From the NCBI GenBank assembly GCA_017621975.1, contig JAGARW010000067.1:1-43112 (forward strand): a stretch of 43,112 bases of DNA. The letters are read 5' to 3'. The notes beneath the pieces are model-generated. The model did no database searches, had not been told where the DNA came from, and was given only the letters and a program-made list of their open reading frames with translations. The number at the start of each line of letters is the position of its first letter. Position 1 is the stretch's first letter. The position numbers and the translations under genes are program-made. The stretch is from Lachnospiraceae bacterium (GTDB lineage: Bacteria > Bacillota > Clostridia > Lachnospirales > Lachnospiraceae). This document shows, in pieces, positions 17,206 through 25,827 of this stretch.

Positions 17206-18285
17206 TTACAGATATTTGTCTTTTCCTTCGGTCTCTAACCGTTCCACGATCTTCTTGACATCCTGCGCCCGGCTCTTATCACAGACAAGCACCGTATCGT
17301 TTGTTTCCACAACGATCAGATTTTCTACGCCGATCATCGCGATCAGCTTACTCTCTCCGTAACTAACGCAGTCCTTTACATCCAGACTTATATTTTCCCC
17401 GCAGACAACGTTTCCGTTCTCATCCGGCTCGTGCAGCGTTTCCATTGCGTCAAGACTGCCGACGTCATTCCATCCGAAATCGCCTTCCAGTACAAATACA
17501 TTTTCCGCACGTTCCATAATGCCATAGTCAATGGAAATCTTCGGAATTTTCGGATATATTTCGTCGATCGCTTCCCGTTCCCGCTCTGTTCCCATGCTCT
17601 CGCCGATCGTAAGAAGGCAGTCATAAATATCCGGCAGCAGCTTTTCAAACTGCTTCAGAATAACGGACGCCTTCCAGATAAACATACCGCTGTTCCAAAG
17701 ATAGTCGCCAGACTCCAGGTAGCGCTTCGCCGTCTCCAAATCCGGCTTCTCCACAAACTCTTCCACTTCCGCCGCGCCCGTTCCTTCCGTCAGGAGACCG
17801 GACGACTTTCTCTTAATATATCCATATCCTGTCGACGGGAAATACGGTTTGATACCGATCGTCACAAGCTTATCGCCTTCCTCTGCCGTCCTGACCGCGC
17901 GTTCCAGAACCTCCCGAAAGCCAGACTCGTCCTTTATATAATGATCGGAGGCAAAAATCCCCATAATACCGTCGCCGTATTTTTTGACAATTTCCATCGC
18001 CGCATAGCCGATGCATGCCGCCGTATTTCTCGCCGCAGGCTCCGCTAAAATATGATCTCTTTTCAGACGTCCGTTCGTCATCCGAAACGTCAGATCCGCA
18101 TGTGCCGCATTTGTTACGACAAATACATGGTCCTTTTCAATGACCGTCGCAAGACGATCTATCGTCTCATTGACCATACTGTCTTTTCCCGTCAAATTCA
18201 AGAACTGCTTCGGCAGGCTTTTTCTGCTCAGCGGCCAGAATCTCGTACCGCTTCCACCCGCCATAATGATTCCATATCGTTCCAT
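17206..18285 (-). CDS. manC: Mannose-1-phosphate guanylyltransferase
   Basis: It makes GDP-mannose from GTP and mannose-1-phosphate and so feeds gmd and fcl. The 359-residue form has only the nucleotidyltransferase part and no mannose-6-phosphate isomerase domain. Signature: GIIMAGGSGTRFWPLSRKSLPKQFL at the N-terminus, then FASDHYI near residue 105 and FVEKPDLETAKRYLESGDYLWNSGMFIWKA, the sugar-binding segment. The start is ATG 18285 with GAGGAACACT; upstream in-frame codons lack a ribosome site. It is third in the operon after gmd and fcl. GDP-mannose may also be used directly by glycosyltransferases here, so this gene keeps a use even if gmd is broken. Confidence 0.9.
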   Translation of the reverse strand: MERYGIIMAGGSGTRFWPLSRKSLPKQFLNLTGKDSMVNETIDRLATVIEKDHVFVVTNAAHADLTFRMTNGRLKRDHILAEPAARNTAACIGYAAMEIVKKYGDGIMGIFASDHYIKDESGFREVLERAVRTAEEGDKLVTIGIKPYFPSTGYGYIKRKSSGLLTEGTGAAEVEEFVEKPDLETAKRYLESGDYLWNSGMFIWKASVILKQFEKLLPDIYDCLLTIGESMGTEREREAIDEIYPKIPKISIDYGIMERAENVFVLEGDFGWNDVGSLDAMETLHEPDENGNVVCGENISLDVKDCVSYGESKLIAMIGVENLIVVETNDTVLVCDKSRAQDVKKIVERLETEGKDKYL

Positions 18286-18347
18286 AGTGTTCCTCATTTC
18301 TGCGCACTTTTTTAACCGGCTCCATACTTTGCCATTCAAATATCGTC

Positions 18348-19289
18348 TTACTTACGCGCCTCTGTTTCATGCTCCCGGAACCAGTCGTATGCAAGCTTCA
18401 CGCCCTCTTCCAGTTCCACCTTATGCGTCCAGCCGATCCCATGAAGTTTTGACACATCCGTCAGTTTTCTCGGAGTGCCGTCCGGCATATCGCGGTTCCA
18501 TACGATCTCTCCTTCGTAGCCGACCGTCTCCTTTACGATCTGTGCAAGCTGCGCGATCGTCAGTTCCCTGCCCGTTCCGATGTTTACATGCTGATCTCCG
18601 CTGTAATGTTCAAGCAGATAAACGCAGGCGTCCGCCATATCGTCCACATAAAGGAATTCCCTAAGCGGCGTTCCGGTCCCCCACAGCTCCACCGTTTCCG
18701 CACCCGACATCTTGGCTTCATGGAACTTGCGGATCATCGCCGGCATGACATGAGAACCGCTCAGTTCATAATTGTCATACGGTCCGTACAGATTTGTCGG
18801 CATACAGCTGATAAAATCGTCGCCGTACTGCCGTTTATAAAACTTACACATTTCAAGCCCTGCAATCTTGGCGATCGCATATGCCTCATTCGTCGTCTCA
18901 AGCGGTCCTGTCAGCAGGGCGTCCTCCGGGATCGGCTGCGGCGCCATTTTCGGATAAATGCATGTGCTGCCGAGAAACAGCAGTTTTTTCACATGGTAAT
19001 CATGGCAGCATTTAACGACATTGCACTGGATCTGCATATTTTCATACGCAAAATCCGCAGGCGAAGTATTATTGGCGTTGATGCCGCCGACCTTCGCTGC
19101 CGCCAATACGACAATATCGGGCTTTTCCGCTTCAAAAAATGCCCTCACTGCCGCCTGCTCGGTCAGATCAAGCTCCTTGTGCGTCCTGCCGATCACATTT
19201 GTATACCCCTGCCTGCGCAGGCTGCGCACGATTGCGCTTCCTACGAGTCCTCTGTGCCCCGCTACATAGATCTTATCATTCTTTTCCAT
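18348..19289 (-). CDS. fcl: GDP-L-fucose synthase
   Basis: An epimerase/reductase that turns GDP-4-keto-6-deoxymannose into GDP-L-fucose with NADPH. It is 313 residues, the normal length. [10 protein letters not shown] (11-20) is the Rossmann motif. Ser108 (LGSTCIYP), Tyr137 and Lys141 (YAIAK) form the SDR catalytic set. The substrate region [11 protein letters not shown] is present. ATG 19289 has a GGGGAAACA ribosome site, preceded by a hairpin (19304-19326). The coding sequence is intact, but its substrate depends on gmd, which has an amber codon just upstream in the same transcript. Confidence 0.92.
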   Translation of the reverse strand: MEKNDKIYVAGHRGLVGSAIVRSLRRQGYTNVIGRTHKELDLTEQAAVRAFFEAEKPDIVVLAAAKVGGINANNTSPADFAYENMQIQCNVVKCCHDYHVKKLLFLGSTCIYPKMAPQPIPEDALLTGPLETTNEAYAIAKIAGLEMCKFYKRQYGDDFISCMPTNLYGPYDNYELSGSHVMPAMIRKFHEAKMSGAETVELWGTGTPLREFLYVDDMADACVYLLEHYSGDQHVNIGTGRELTIAQLAQIVKETVGYEGEIVWNRDMPDGTPRKLTDVSKLHGIGWTHKVELEEGVKLAYDWFREHETEARK

Positions 19290-19303
19290 TGTTTCCCCTA
19301 TCC

Positions 19304-19326
19304 GAAGCGTTTTTCGTTTCCGCTTC
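19304..19326 (-). promoter_or_regulatory. Intercistronic hairpin ahead of fcl ribosome site
   Basis: GAAGCG pairs with CGCTTC between gmd and fcl, ending about ten bases before the GGGG ribosome site. Similar stems precede ddl and the aconitase-family gene. Confidence 0.5.
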
Positions 19327-19334
19327 CTTCGTTT

Positions 19335-20402
19335 TTATTTCATCTTTGCCCGATATTCTTTGCAGTCCATGCCTGCAATTTCCTTCATATCGGAATCCAT
19401 CATCATCGCCACGAGCTTTTTGAAATCAACCTTACGCTTCCAGCCAAGCTCTTTTTCCGCCTTTGCCGAATTTCCCCACAAAAACTCTACCTCTGCCGGA
19501 CGGTAAAATTCCGGATTGACGTCTACAAGCACCCTTCCGGTCTTTGCATCGATTCCTTTTTCTCCGATACCGACACCTTCCCATCTGAGCGTAATACCAA
19601 GCTCGCCAAAAGCGGCTTCCACAAACTCTCGTACCGTATGCGTTTCATTTGTGGCAAGCACATAATCGTCCGGTTTATCCTGCTACAGCATCAGCCACAT
19701 GCCTTCCACATAATCTCCCGCAAAGCCCCAGTCGCGCTTCGCGTTCATATTGCCGAGAGAGAGCTTTTCCTGTTTGCCGGCTACGATACTGGCGATCGCA
19801 AGCGTGATTTTCCGCGTCACAAAATTTTCTCCGCGTCTCGGCGACTCATGATTGAACAAAATGCCGTTGCAGGCAAACATATTGTAGGATTCCCGGTAAT
19901 TGACCGTGATCCAGTAAGAATACAGCTTCGCGACGCCGTACGGGCTTTTCGGATAAAACGGCGTTTTTTCGCTCTGCGGCGCGGTTTCCGGCAGTCCGCC
20001 GAACAGCTCCGATGTGGACGCCTGATAATAGCGGCAGTTTCCGCCGTTGACACGGATCGCTTCAAGCAGCTTCAGCGTGCTCGTGCCGGTCGCGTCCGCC
20101 GTATACTCCGGAACCTCAAAGGAAATGCCGACATGCGACTGCGCCGCCAGATTGTAAACCTCCGTCGGACGGATCTCTGCGACCAGACGCATCAGATTGC
20201 TGGAATCCGTCGTGTCTGCAAAATGCAAAAAGAATTTTACTTTATAATAATCCGAAGCGATCAAATGGTCAATCCTTGCCGTGTTGGAAATGCTGTGTCT
20301 GCGGACAAGTCCGTGCACTTCATAGCCCTTTTCCAGAAGGAACTCCGCCAGATAGCTGCCGTCCTGTCCGGTAATACCGGTAATCAACGCAATATCATTC
20401 AT
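19335..20402 (-). pseudogene. gmd: GDP-mannose 4,6-dehydratase interrupted by an amber codon
   Basis: The first gene of the operon would convert GDP-mannose to GDP-4-keto-6-deoxymannose. The reading frame is collinear with Gmd over 355 codons, but codon 240 (19685-19683) is TAG, where the family has glutamine: the flanks read GMWLML-stop-QDKPDDYVLAT. A single CAG to TAG change explains it. Upstream, [10 protein letters not shown] (9-18), T130-S-E132 and Y155/K159 are intact, so the catalytic set would be in the 239-residue truncated product. That product lacks the C-terminal part of the substrate-binding domain (RPAEVEFLWG and beyond) and is probably inactive. A GTG at 19661 could start a 108-codon remnant, but with a poor ribosome site. 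ATG 20402 has AAAGGAGAAAAGAGT. No other defect was seen in the frame. Confidence 0.88.
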
Positions 20403-20447
20403 ACTCTTTTCTCCTTTAATTTATATTATTTTGCTGTTTATTTTTGT

Positions 20448-20476
20448 AGTATAACAGTATATAATAACGGTATCAA
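20448..20476 (-). promoter_or_regulatory. Sigma-A promoter of the polysaccharide operon (gmd promoter)
   Basis: Minus strand: -35 TTGATA (20476-20471), exactly 17 bp, -10 TATACT (20453-20448). The leader to the gmd ATG is about 40 bases and includes AAAGGAG. This is the only strong promoter seen for the long leftward run to the ABC gene. Confidence 0.75.
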
Positions 20477-20488
20477 CATAGTATGTTG
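20474..20488. promoter_or_regulatory. 15-bp palindromic operator candidate at the gmd promoter
   Basis: CAACATA-G-TATGTTG is a perfect 7-1-7 palindrome that overlaps the first bases of the -35 box, in the gap shared with the divergent AraC-type gene. The position suits a repressor site or an activator site next to -35. It shares the core CATAnTATG with a palindrome at the ugd promoter. Confidence 0.5.
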
Positions 20489-20582
20489 CCAAATAATTAT
20501 ATTATATTGCCTTTTAACTCAGTCCGCAAATGACAAAAGCAGAAAACGCCGTCTGCAGTCACATCATACAAAGAGGTTTGAA

Positions 20583-21419
20583 ATGCAGAATCCTTTTTCC
20601 GAGCAAACGCTCGTAACAGCGTCTCCTTATGCAAAGGAGCATTATTTGTATTTGCAAAAAATCGGTTTCCTGAGACATGCAAAGCCGCACGTCAGCCGCA
20701 GCCGCGAGCTTAAATCGCTTCTCTTTTTTATCGTAACGATTGGACGCGGGAAGCTTATTTACCGCGGCAGGACATGGGAGCTGCGTCAAGGAGACTGCGC
20801 TTGGATCGACTGCTCGCTCCCCTATTCCTATGAAAGCAGTTCCTCTTCTTTGTGGGAACTGAAATGGGTGCATTTCTACGGCAGAGGTGCGGCAGAGTTT
20901 TATGCGCAGTTTCTTGCGCAGGGTTCTCCTTTCGTATTCACGCCCAGCAATCCCGGGTTTTTTAACGAATGCCTTTCCTCGCTTTTCAGTCTTCAGGCAC
21001 ACGGCGATCCTTACAAGGAGCTTTTGTCTCATAAATATCTGACCGATCTGTGCGTCTTCTGCTTTCCCGAAAGCAAAAGCCGCTCGCCTCACCCGCATGG
21101 AGCGCAGGATAAGCTGGAGCAGATACGCGAATATCTTCTTGCGCATTACATGGAAAAAATCTCTCTCGATGAGCTTACCCGCGTCTTTTTTATCAGCAAG
21201 TATCATCTTGTGCGGGAATACCGCAAACGCTTCGGCATCACGCCCGGAAACGACCTGACCGCCTGCCGCCTTTCCCACGCAAAATCACTGCTGCGCTCCG
21301 GTACGCAGAGCGTTGAAGAGATTGCCGTACTCTGCGGCTTTCACAGCTCCGCCTATTTCATTAGAATGTTCAAACGATCAGAAAATATGACGCCTCTTGA
21401 ATATCGGCGAAAATCGTAG
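20583..21419 (+). CDS. AraC family transcriptional regulator
   Basis: A 278-residue regulator with an N-terminal cupin-like sensing domain (IGRGKLIYRGRTWELRQGD, residues about 50-70) and a C-terminal double helix-turn-helix (EKISLDELTRVFFISKYHLV, then SVEEIAVLCGFHSSAYFIRMFK and the final MTPLEYRRK). Such proteins usually sense a sugar or related small molecule. ATG 20583 follows AGAGGTTTGAA. The frame is open far upstream across gmd and fcl on the opposite strand, but that is a shadow. It is transcribed divergently from gmd across a 180-bp gap holding the operator candidate, so control of the polysaccharide operon is a fair inference. The ligand is unknown. Confidence 0.85.
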   Translation: MQNPFSEQTLVTASPYAKEHYLYLQKIGFLRHAKPHVSRSRELKSLLFFIVTIGRGKLIYRGRTWELRQGDCAWIDCSLPYSYESSSSSLWELKWVHFYGRGAAEFYAQFLAQGSPFVFTPSNPGFFNECLSSLFSLQAHGDPYKELLSHKYLTDLCVFCFPESKSRSPHPHGAQDKLEQIREYLLAHYMEKISLDELTRVFFISKYHLVREYRKRFGITPGNDLTACRLSHAKSLLRSGTQSVEEIAVLCGFHSSAYFIRMFKRSENMTPLEYRRKS

Positions 21420-21492
21420 TAAAATAGATTGGTATTTGCGATATTACCTTATGATCTATGCCCAGTATACCAGAAAGATTGAGAGAGATAAA

Positions 21493-21951
21493 ATGAACTT
21501 CCTGAGAGGAATCGCCGCTAATGAAATTTTCATATCCGCCGCTCTTGGATGGCTGATCGCACAGATTTTAAAAACAATTATTCATACCGCTCTGACAAAA
21601 AGCTTTGTTGCGGAACGCATGGTAGGAAGCGGCGGTATGCCGAGTTCTCATTCTTCTACCGTATGCGCGCTCGCCGCTTCCACTTATTTTGAATACGGGA
21701 GCGCAAGCTTTGAATTTGCCATTGCGGCGTTTTTTGCGATCGTCGTCATGTACGATGCGATCGGCGTCAGAAGAGAGACCGGCATTCAGGCAAAGGTTCT
21801 GAATGAGATGATCGAGCTTTTTTCCAATATGGGAAAAGGCGTCAGTATGGAAGAAAAACTGAAGGAATTTGTAGGACATACACCCTTGCAGGTACTGGCG
21901 GGCGCAATTCTCGGAATTGTGATCGCGCTCGTTGTTGCAGGGCAGTTTTAA
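21493..21951 (+). CDS. YuiD/DUF212 family membrane protein (PAP2-like)
   Basis: A 152-residue protein with three to four membrane segments. MVGSGGMPSSHSSTVCALA is the SGGMPSSHS motif of the DUF212 family, related to acid-phosphatase/PAP2 enzymes; the late VGHTPLQVLAGAILG keeps the His expected in that fold. ATG 21493 is preceded by GAGAGAGATAA. Homologues are near 150-160 residues, so it is full length. A lipid-phosphate phosphatase role is suggested by fold only; the true function of the family is not settled. It may follow the AraC gene in one transcript. Confidence 0.85.
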   Translation: MNFLRGIAANEIFISAALGWLIAQILKTIIHTALTKSFVAERMVGSGGMPSSHSSTVCALAASTYFEYGSASFEFAIAAFFAIVVMYDAIGVRRETGIQAKVLNEMIELFSNMGKGVSMEEKLKEFVGHTPLQVLAGAILGIVIALVVAGQF

Positions 21952-22017
21952 TTTCGTATTCTTATCTTTTTCATAGCTTATGTCGGGGGACAAAACAGAA
22001 AGGAACAGGATCGTCGT

Positions 22018-24300
22018 ATGTATTCTAAACGCAAAAAGGTCACCCTGATTTTTATCGTGCTTATCTTTGTTTTATTCTTCCCGTTTCTGCGGGAGCATTT
22101 ACGCCTGTCGTTACTTACGTCCGATATTGACGACGCGTTCTCCTTTTCTCTGGAAAACGGTTTTTATGAAGGCGATATCTCGGTAGAATTGTCTCTTTCT
22201 TCCACTCATCTGCGACGTATGCGCATCTACTACACACTGGACGGCAGCAATCCCGATACTTCTTCTCCTCTCTACGATAAGCCTCTCTCCTTTTCATCAG
22301 AAGACAAGATCAAAGCTGTTACCGTCAAGGCGATCGTCTGCGACGAAAACCAATATGTCATCGGAGGTCCTTATACCGCGACCTATATCATCGGCAAAAA
22401 CGTCAGTACATGGAGCAATGCGCTCGTCGTCTCCATTACATCCGATCCTTCCGGACTCTATTCGCAGGAAAACGGCATTCTGTACCCAATGGCAGACTGC
22501 GGTCCGACGGAAGAGGACTGGAGCTGGTTTAAAAAGCAGAACTGTAAACAGCGCGGCGACGCATGGATTCGTCAGGCATATGTGGATGTGTTTGAACCGG
22601 ACGGCACAAACGTTATCAGTCAGGGAATCGGCCTGTGTGTTGACGGCGACCACGGCTCTATGACGCATTATCCGTATTCTTTAAAGGTGCTTGCCGGCAA
22701 AGAATACGACAGCGCCCAGCCGGACTTTACCTATGATGTATTCCGCTACTACAACACAAAAGGAACGGAATTTTCCCATATCCAGAACTTCAACAATATG
22801 GTGTTCCGCAACGGCGGAAACGAATATAACGCCGGGGCAGCCGATCCCGAGCAGCGGGGAACGATGCTGCGCTGGAGCATTGGAAGCCGCCTTGCCGACG
22901 AGGCGGGCTATATGACGGCAGGCTCCCGGCCCGCCATCATTTTCTTAAACGGCGAATTATACAGCGTCGCCTGTCTCCAGGACACTTATAACAGGCACAA
23001 TACGGCAGCCAAAACGCTGCTGAACAAGGATCAGCTTGAAATTTACAAATCTTCCGAACGCGCCTGCACACAGAAAGGCGGTTATGAGGAGCTGTATTAC
23101 AGTTACCCCGATATCGAAAACTCCCCGATCCTCCTTGCGGAAAATCAGAAAGCCTTCGAGCAGACCGTATCGCTGGAAGATATGTTTTCTTATTATGCGT
23201 TTGAAGTACTGATTAACAATACAGACTATCCGAAAAAGAATTATGCGATCTGGCGGTACAACGGAGACAGCTCCGAGCAGCCCTATTCCGACGGGAAATG
23301 GCGTTTTCTGATCAACGACCTCGACTGCACCTATGATTTCCGTTACGACGACGACCTCTGGACCGCTTACTTTGACAATATCAAAGAAGACGGCACGCTG
23401 ATGGGCTCCGTCATTCAGGTTGAAAAATATAAAGCGCAGTTTATCAACATTCTCTGCGATCTGATGAACAGCGGACTGTTCGATCAGGAACATCTCGATA
23501 CGGTCATCAATGAGGCCAACAACGACTTTGGTCTGATCGCGTCCCATTATTATACGCCCGAAGACGAGGCGAAGCGTCAGCAAAACGTCGCGCTTTTGAA
23601 AGAAAGCGCGTTTGCCAGAAAAGAAAAAGTACGAGGCTTCCTTGAAGAAACGTTTACCCCCGCTTTTCCTTACGCACTTTCTGTCAAAGCTCCCCGCAGC
23701 GGCTCTTCCATCCGCTTCAGCACAACAGAGCTGACTTCGTCAGACGGCGATTTTGAAGGACAGTATTACGGCGATTACCCTATGACGCTGTCCGCTTCCT
23801 GCAACCAGTACCGGAAGTTTTCCTGCTGGAAGATCAATGGAGAGAAAGTTGCTTCGCCTGAGATCACATTAGACGCTTCTCTCATCCGGGACGGAACGAT
23901 CACGGTAGAACTGGAAACGATTCCCGCAGGCGGAGACGAGGGGCTGATTATCAGCGAACTTTGCGCCGACGGAGAAAACTCCTGGATCGAGCTGTACAAT
24001 ACTTCTGATCATGAGCTGAATCTGGGCGAATACGCCCTGTCCAACAAGGTGCCCGTCCGTTATGTGAAATTTAACCTGCCGGAGATCACGCTCGCTCCCG
24101 GCGAAGTATTTGTCGCAGGAATCGACAACGCGGGCGTATTTCAGATAGAAGCCGGAAACATACTGTATCTTGTCAAAGACCGCTATGTTATCGATCATAT
24201 CTCTGTTCCTCTTATGGCGAGAACGGAAAGCTATGGAAGATATGGCGAGACGAATGAGTGGCGGTATTATGTGAAACCGACAAAAGGGACTGTGAACTGA
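22018..24300 (+). CDS. CotH-family protein with chitobiase-like and lamin-tail-like domains
   Basis: A secreted or membrane-anchored protein of 760 residues. It begins with a signal anchor (9-24). A chitobiase/beta-hexosaminidase C-terminal-like module follows (residues 70-90, IYYTLDGSNPDTSSPLY). The CotH kinase-like domain takes about residues 130-550: NMVFRNGGNEYN, MLRWSIGSRLADEAGY, GELYSVACLQDTYNR, and the probable metal/catalytic aspartates in LINDLDCTYDF. A lamin-tail-like domain starts near residue 641 (LIISELCADGENSWIELYN, GEYALSNK). CotH proteins phosphorylate spore coat proteins in Bacillus, but many clostridial members sit at the cell surface. Its target here is unknown. ATG 22018 has AGGATCGTCGT before it. 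A terminator follows. Confidence 0.85.
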   Translation: MYSKRKKVTLIFIVLIFVLFFPFLREHLRLSLLTSDIDDAFSFSLENGFYEGDISVELSLSSTHLRRMRIYYTLDGSNPDTSSPLYDKPLSFSSEDKIKAVTVKAIVCDENQYVIGGPYTATYIIGKNVSTWSNALVVSITSDPSGLYSQENGILYPMADCGPTEEDWSWFKKQNCKQRGDAWIRQAYVDVFEPDGTNVISQGIGLCVDGDHGSMTHYPYSLKVLAGKEYDSAQPDFTYDVFRYYNTKGTEFSHIQNFNNMVFRNGGNEYNAGAADPEQRGTMLRWSIGSRLADEAGYMTAGSRPAIIFLNGELYSVACLQDTYNRHNTAAKTLLNKDQLEIYKSSERACTQKGGYEELYYSYPDIENSPILLAENQKAFEQTVSLEDMFSYYAFEVLINNTDYPKKNYAIWRYNGDSSEQPYSDGKWRFLINDLDCTYDFRYDDDLWTAYFDNIKEDGTLMGSVIQVEKYKAQFINILCDLMNSGLFDQEHLDTVINEANNDFGLIASHYYTPEDEAKRQQNVALLKESAFARKEKVRGFLEETFTPAFPYALSVKAPRSGSSIRFSTTELTSSDGDFEGQYYGDYPMTLSASCNQYRKFSCWKINGEKVASPEITLDASLIRDGTITVELETIPAGGDEGLIISELCADGENSWIELYNTSDHELNLGEYALSNKVPVRYVKFNLPEITLAPGEVFVAGIDNAGVFQIEAGNILYLVKDRYVIDHISVPLMARTESYGRYGETNEWRYYVKPTKGTVN

Positions 24301-24338
24301 CGGAAACACGCCTTTCAGGGACGTCCCTTCCGTTTCCG
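24301..24338 (+). promoter_or_regulatory. Hairpin after the CotH-family gene
   Basis: CGGAAAC (24301-24307) pairs with GTTTCCG (24332-24338), and GGGACGTCCC lies within. It has no T-run and sits just before the strong bidirectional terminator, so it probably protects the 3' end. Confidence 0.45.
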
Positions 24339-24350
24339 CCGCATACAAAC

Positions 24351-24389
24351 AAGAAAAAAGAATCCCGCGCCGCAGGATTCTTTTTTCTT
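24351..24389. terminator. Bidirectional rho-independent terminator
   Basis: A perfect 15-bp inverted repeat AAGAAAAAAGAATCC / GGATTCTTTTTTCTT with a 9-nt loop. T-runs occur on both strands. It ends the rightward CotH transcript and the leftward ugd transcript, whose stop codon is next to it. Confidence 0.9.
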
Positions 24390-25697
24390 TTACGCTCTGT
24401 TGTCTACAACCTCGCGTCCAATGCTTTCATATAAAATCGGAGCCTTCTTCACATCTTCCAGCTTGTAGCAATTACGTCCGTCCATAACGATCGGCGTCCG
24501 CATCAGCTGCGCATATTTGTTCAAATCCAATTCCTTTACTTCTTTCCACTCTGTAAAGATAAAGCAGATATCTGCGTCCTGCAGTGCTTCCTCGACCGTA
24601 TCGCAGTAACAGATGGACGGATCGGGAATCCGCTTTTTGAAATTCTCTGCGCCGACCGGATCCCACGCTTTTACGTGAGCGCCGTCCTCAAGAAATACAG
24701 GTACGTTGACAAGCGAGGGCGCTTCCCTCAGATCGTCTGTTCCCGGTTTAAATGTCAGTCCGAGCACGGCGATATTCAGCCCGTTATAATCGGAATAATA
24801 TTTTCTCGCCTTTTTGGACAGCTTATACTTCTGCCCTTCGTTTACTTCGATCGCAGCCTTTACCGTCTTCATCTCGCAGCCGTTCTGCGCGGAAAGATGG
24901 TGCAGCGCTTTCGTATCCTTCGGGAAGCAGGAACCGCCGTAACCGATCCCGGCATGAAGAAATCTCTTGCCGATCCTTTCGTCGAAGCCCATGCCCCTCG
25001 CAACTTCCTCGACATTCGCACCGATCGCTTCACAAAGGTTTGCGATCTCATTCATATAAGAAATTTTCAGCGCAAGGAAATCATTCGACGCATATTTGAT
25101 CATTTCTGCACTTCTTCTATTGCATGTCATAATCGGCGCGTCAAAATTCTTGTACATCTCAAGCAGCTTTTCTTTTGCAAATTCGTCATTGACGCCAAGT
25201 ACGATGCGGGAAGCATGCATTGTATCGGGAACCGCCGTACCCTGCGCAAGAAATTCCGGATTCGACGCGACATGTACCCGGAGACCGGACGGGTTCTCAT
25301 TCAGAATTCTCTCTACTTCGTCGTTCGTTCCGATCGGCACTGTCGATTTTACGATAACAACGCATTCCTTGCTGATGCTCTCCGCGATCTGACCCGCTAC
25401 GCTAAATACAAAGGCAAGGTTAGCGGAACCGTCTTTCTTTTCCGGCGTTCCTACCGCAATGATAATAACATCCGCATCCACATACGCTTTCTTATAATCT
25501 GTCGTAAAATAAAGATGATCCATGTTTTTGACCATCAGCTCTTCCAGACCCGGTTCGTAAATCGGGGACTTGCCGCTCTCCATCATCTTTACCTTATTCT
25601 CATCTACGTCTACGCAGGTCACAGTATGACCATGCTCTGATAAACATACTCCTGTTACAAGACCTACGTAACCTGTTCCCGCTACTGCAATTTTCAT
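24390..25697 (-). CDS. ugd: UDP-glucose 6-dehydrogenase
   Basis: It oxidises UDP-glucose to UDP-glucuronate with two NAD+. The 435-residue protein has the N-terminal Rossmann motif AGTGYVGLVTG (6-16), the STVPIGT segment, the substrate lysine/asparagine region (KYASNDFLALKISYMNEIAN) and the catalytic Cys257 in GYGGSCFPKD. The C-terminal domain has LTFKPGTDDLREAPS. It is monocistronic with its own promoter and the shared terminator. UDP-glucuronate would be a donor for the polysaccharide locus on the left, but the two are separately transcribed. The gene symbol follows the reaction; tuaD or udg are used for the same activity. Confidence 0.94.
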   Translation of the reverse strand: MKIAVAGTGYVGLVTGVCLSEHGHTVTCVDVDENKVKMMESGKSPIYEPGLEELMVKNMDHLYFTTDYKKAYVDADVIIIAVGTPEKKDGSANLAFVFSVAGQIAESISKECVVIVKSTVPIGTNDEVERILNENPSGLRVHVASNPEFLAQGTAVPDTMHASRIVLGVNDEFAKEKLLEMYKNFDAPIMTCNRRSAEMIKYASNDFLALKISYMNEIANLCEAIGANVEEVARGMGFDERIGKRFLHAGIGYGGSCFPKDTKALHHLSAQNGCEMKTVKAAIEVNEGQKYKLSKKARKYYSDYNGLNIAVLGLTFKPGTDDLREAPSLVNVPVFLEDGAHVKAWDPVGAENFKKRIPDPSICYCDTVEEALQDADICFIFTEWKEVKELDLNKYAQLMRTPIVMDGRNCYKLEDVKKAPILYESIGREVVDNRA

Positions 25698-25734
25698 TTT
25701 GCTATCTCCCTGTTTTTTCTTTCGCTTTGTTACG

Positions 25735-25749
25735 CGTCATAATATGACG
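25735..25749. promoter_or_regulatory. 15-bp palindrome at the ugd transcription start
   Basis: CGTCATA-A-TATGACG is a perfect 7-1-7 palindrome located just downstream of the ugd -10, where a repressor would block the start. The core CATAnTATG is shared with the palindrome at the gmd promoter. Confidence 0.45.
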
Positions 25750-25757
25750 GCATTTAC

Positions 25758-25786
25758 ATTATAGTATATGTTGTCCGGTTTTTCAA
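25758..25786 (-). promoter_or_regulatory. Sigma-A promoter of ugd
   Basis: Minus strand: -35 TTGAAA (25786-25781), 17-bp spacer, -10 TATAAT (25763-25758). The leader is about 55 bases and ends in AGGGAGATAGCAAA before the ATG. Confidence 0.8.
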
Positions 25787-25827
25787 GAAGTATGCCGGAA
25801 TACCGGCAATTTGAGTATCCCTTCCTC

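Noticed and set aside
19335..19661. The 108-codon piece after the gmd amber as an independent gene
   Set aside because: It is the C-terminal end of Gmd, with a GTG start and a poor ribosome site; it has no domain of its own.
27..19685. TAG as a recoded sense codon (pyrrolysine or suppressor)
   Set aside because: Many intact genes here end in TAG at the family's normal C-terminus (EpsG-like, murF, ddl, SPOCS, ABC transporter, amidohydrolase), and the two internal TAGs replace different residues.
20486..20512. A plus-strand promoter for the AraC gene (TTGCCA with an AT-rich -10)
   Set aside because: The spacing of the best boxes is about 13 bp, which is too short; the AraC gene's promoter could not be fixed.
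18588..21419. A 943-codon plus-strand open frame across fcl, gmd and the AraC gene
   Set aside because: Only the last 278 codons are a protein family with a ribosome site. The rest is antisense to well-conserved fcl and gmd and has no similarity of its own.
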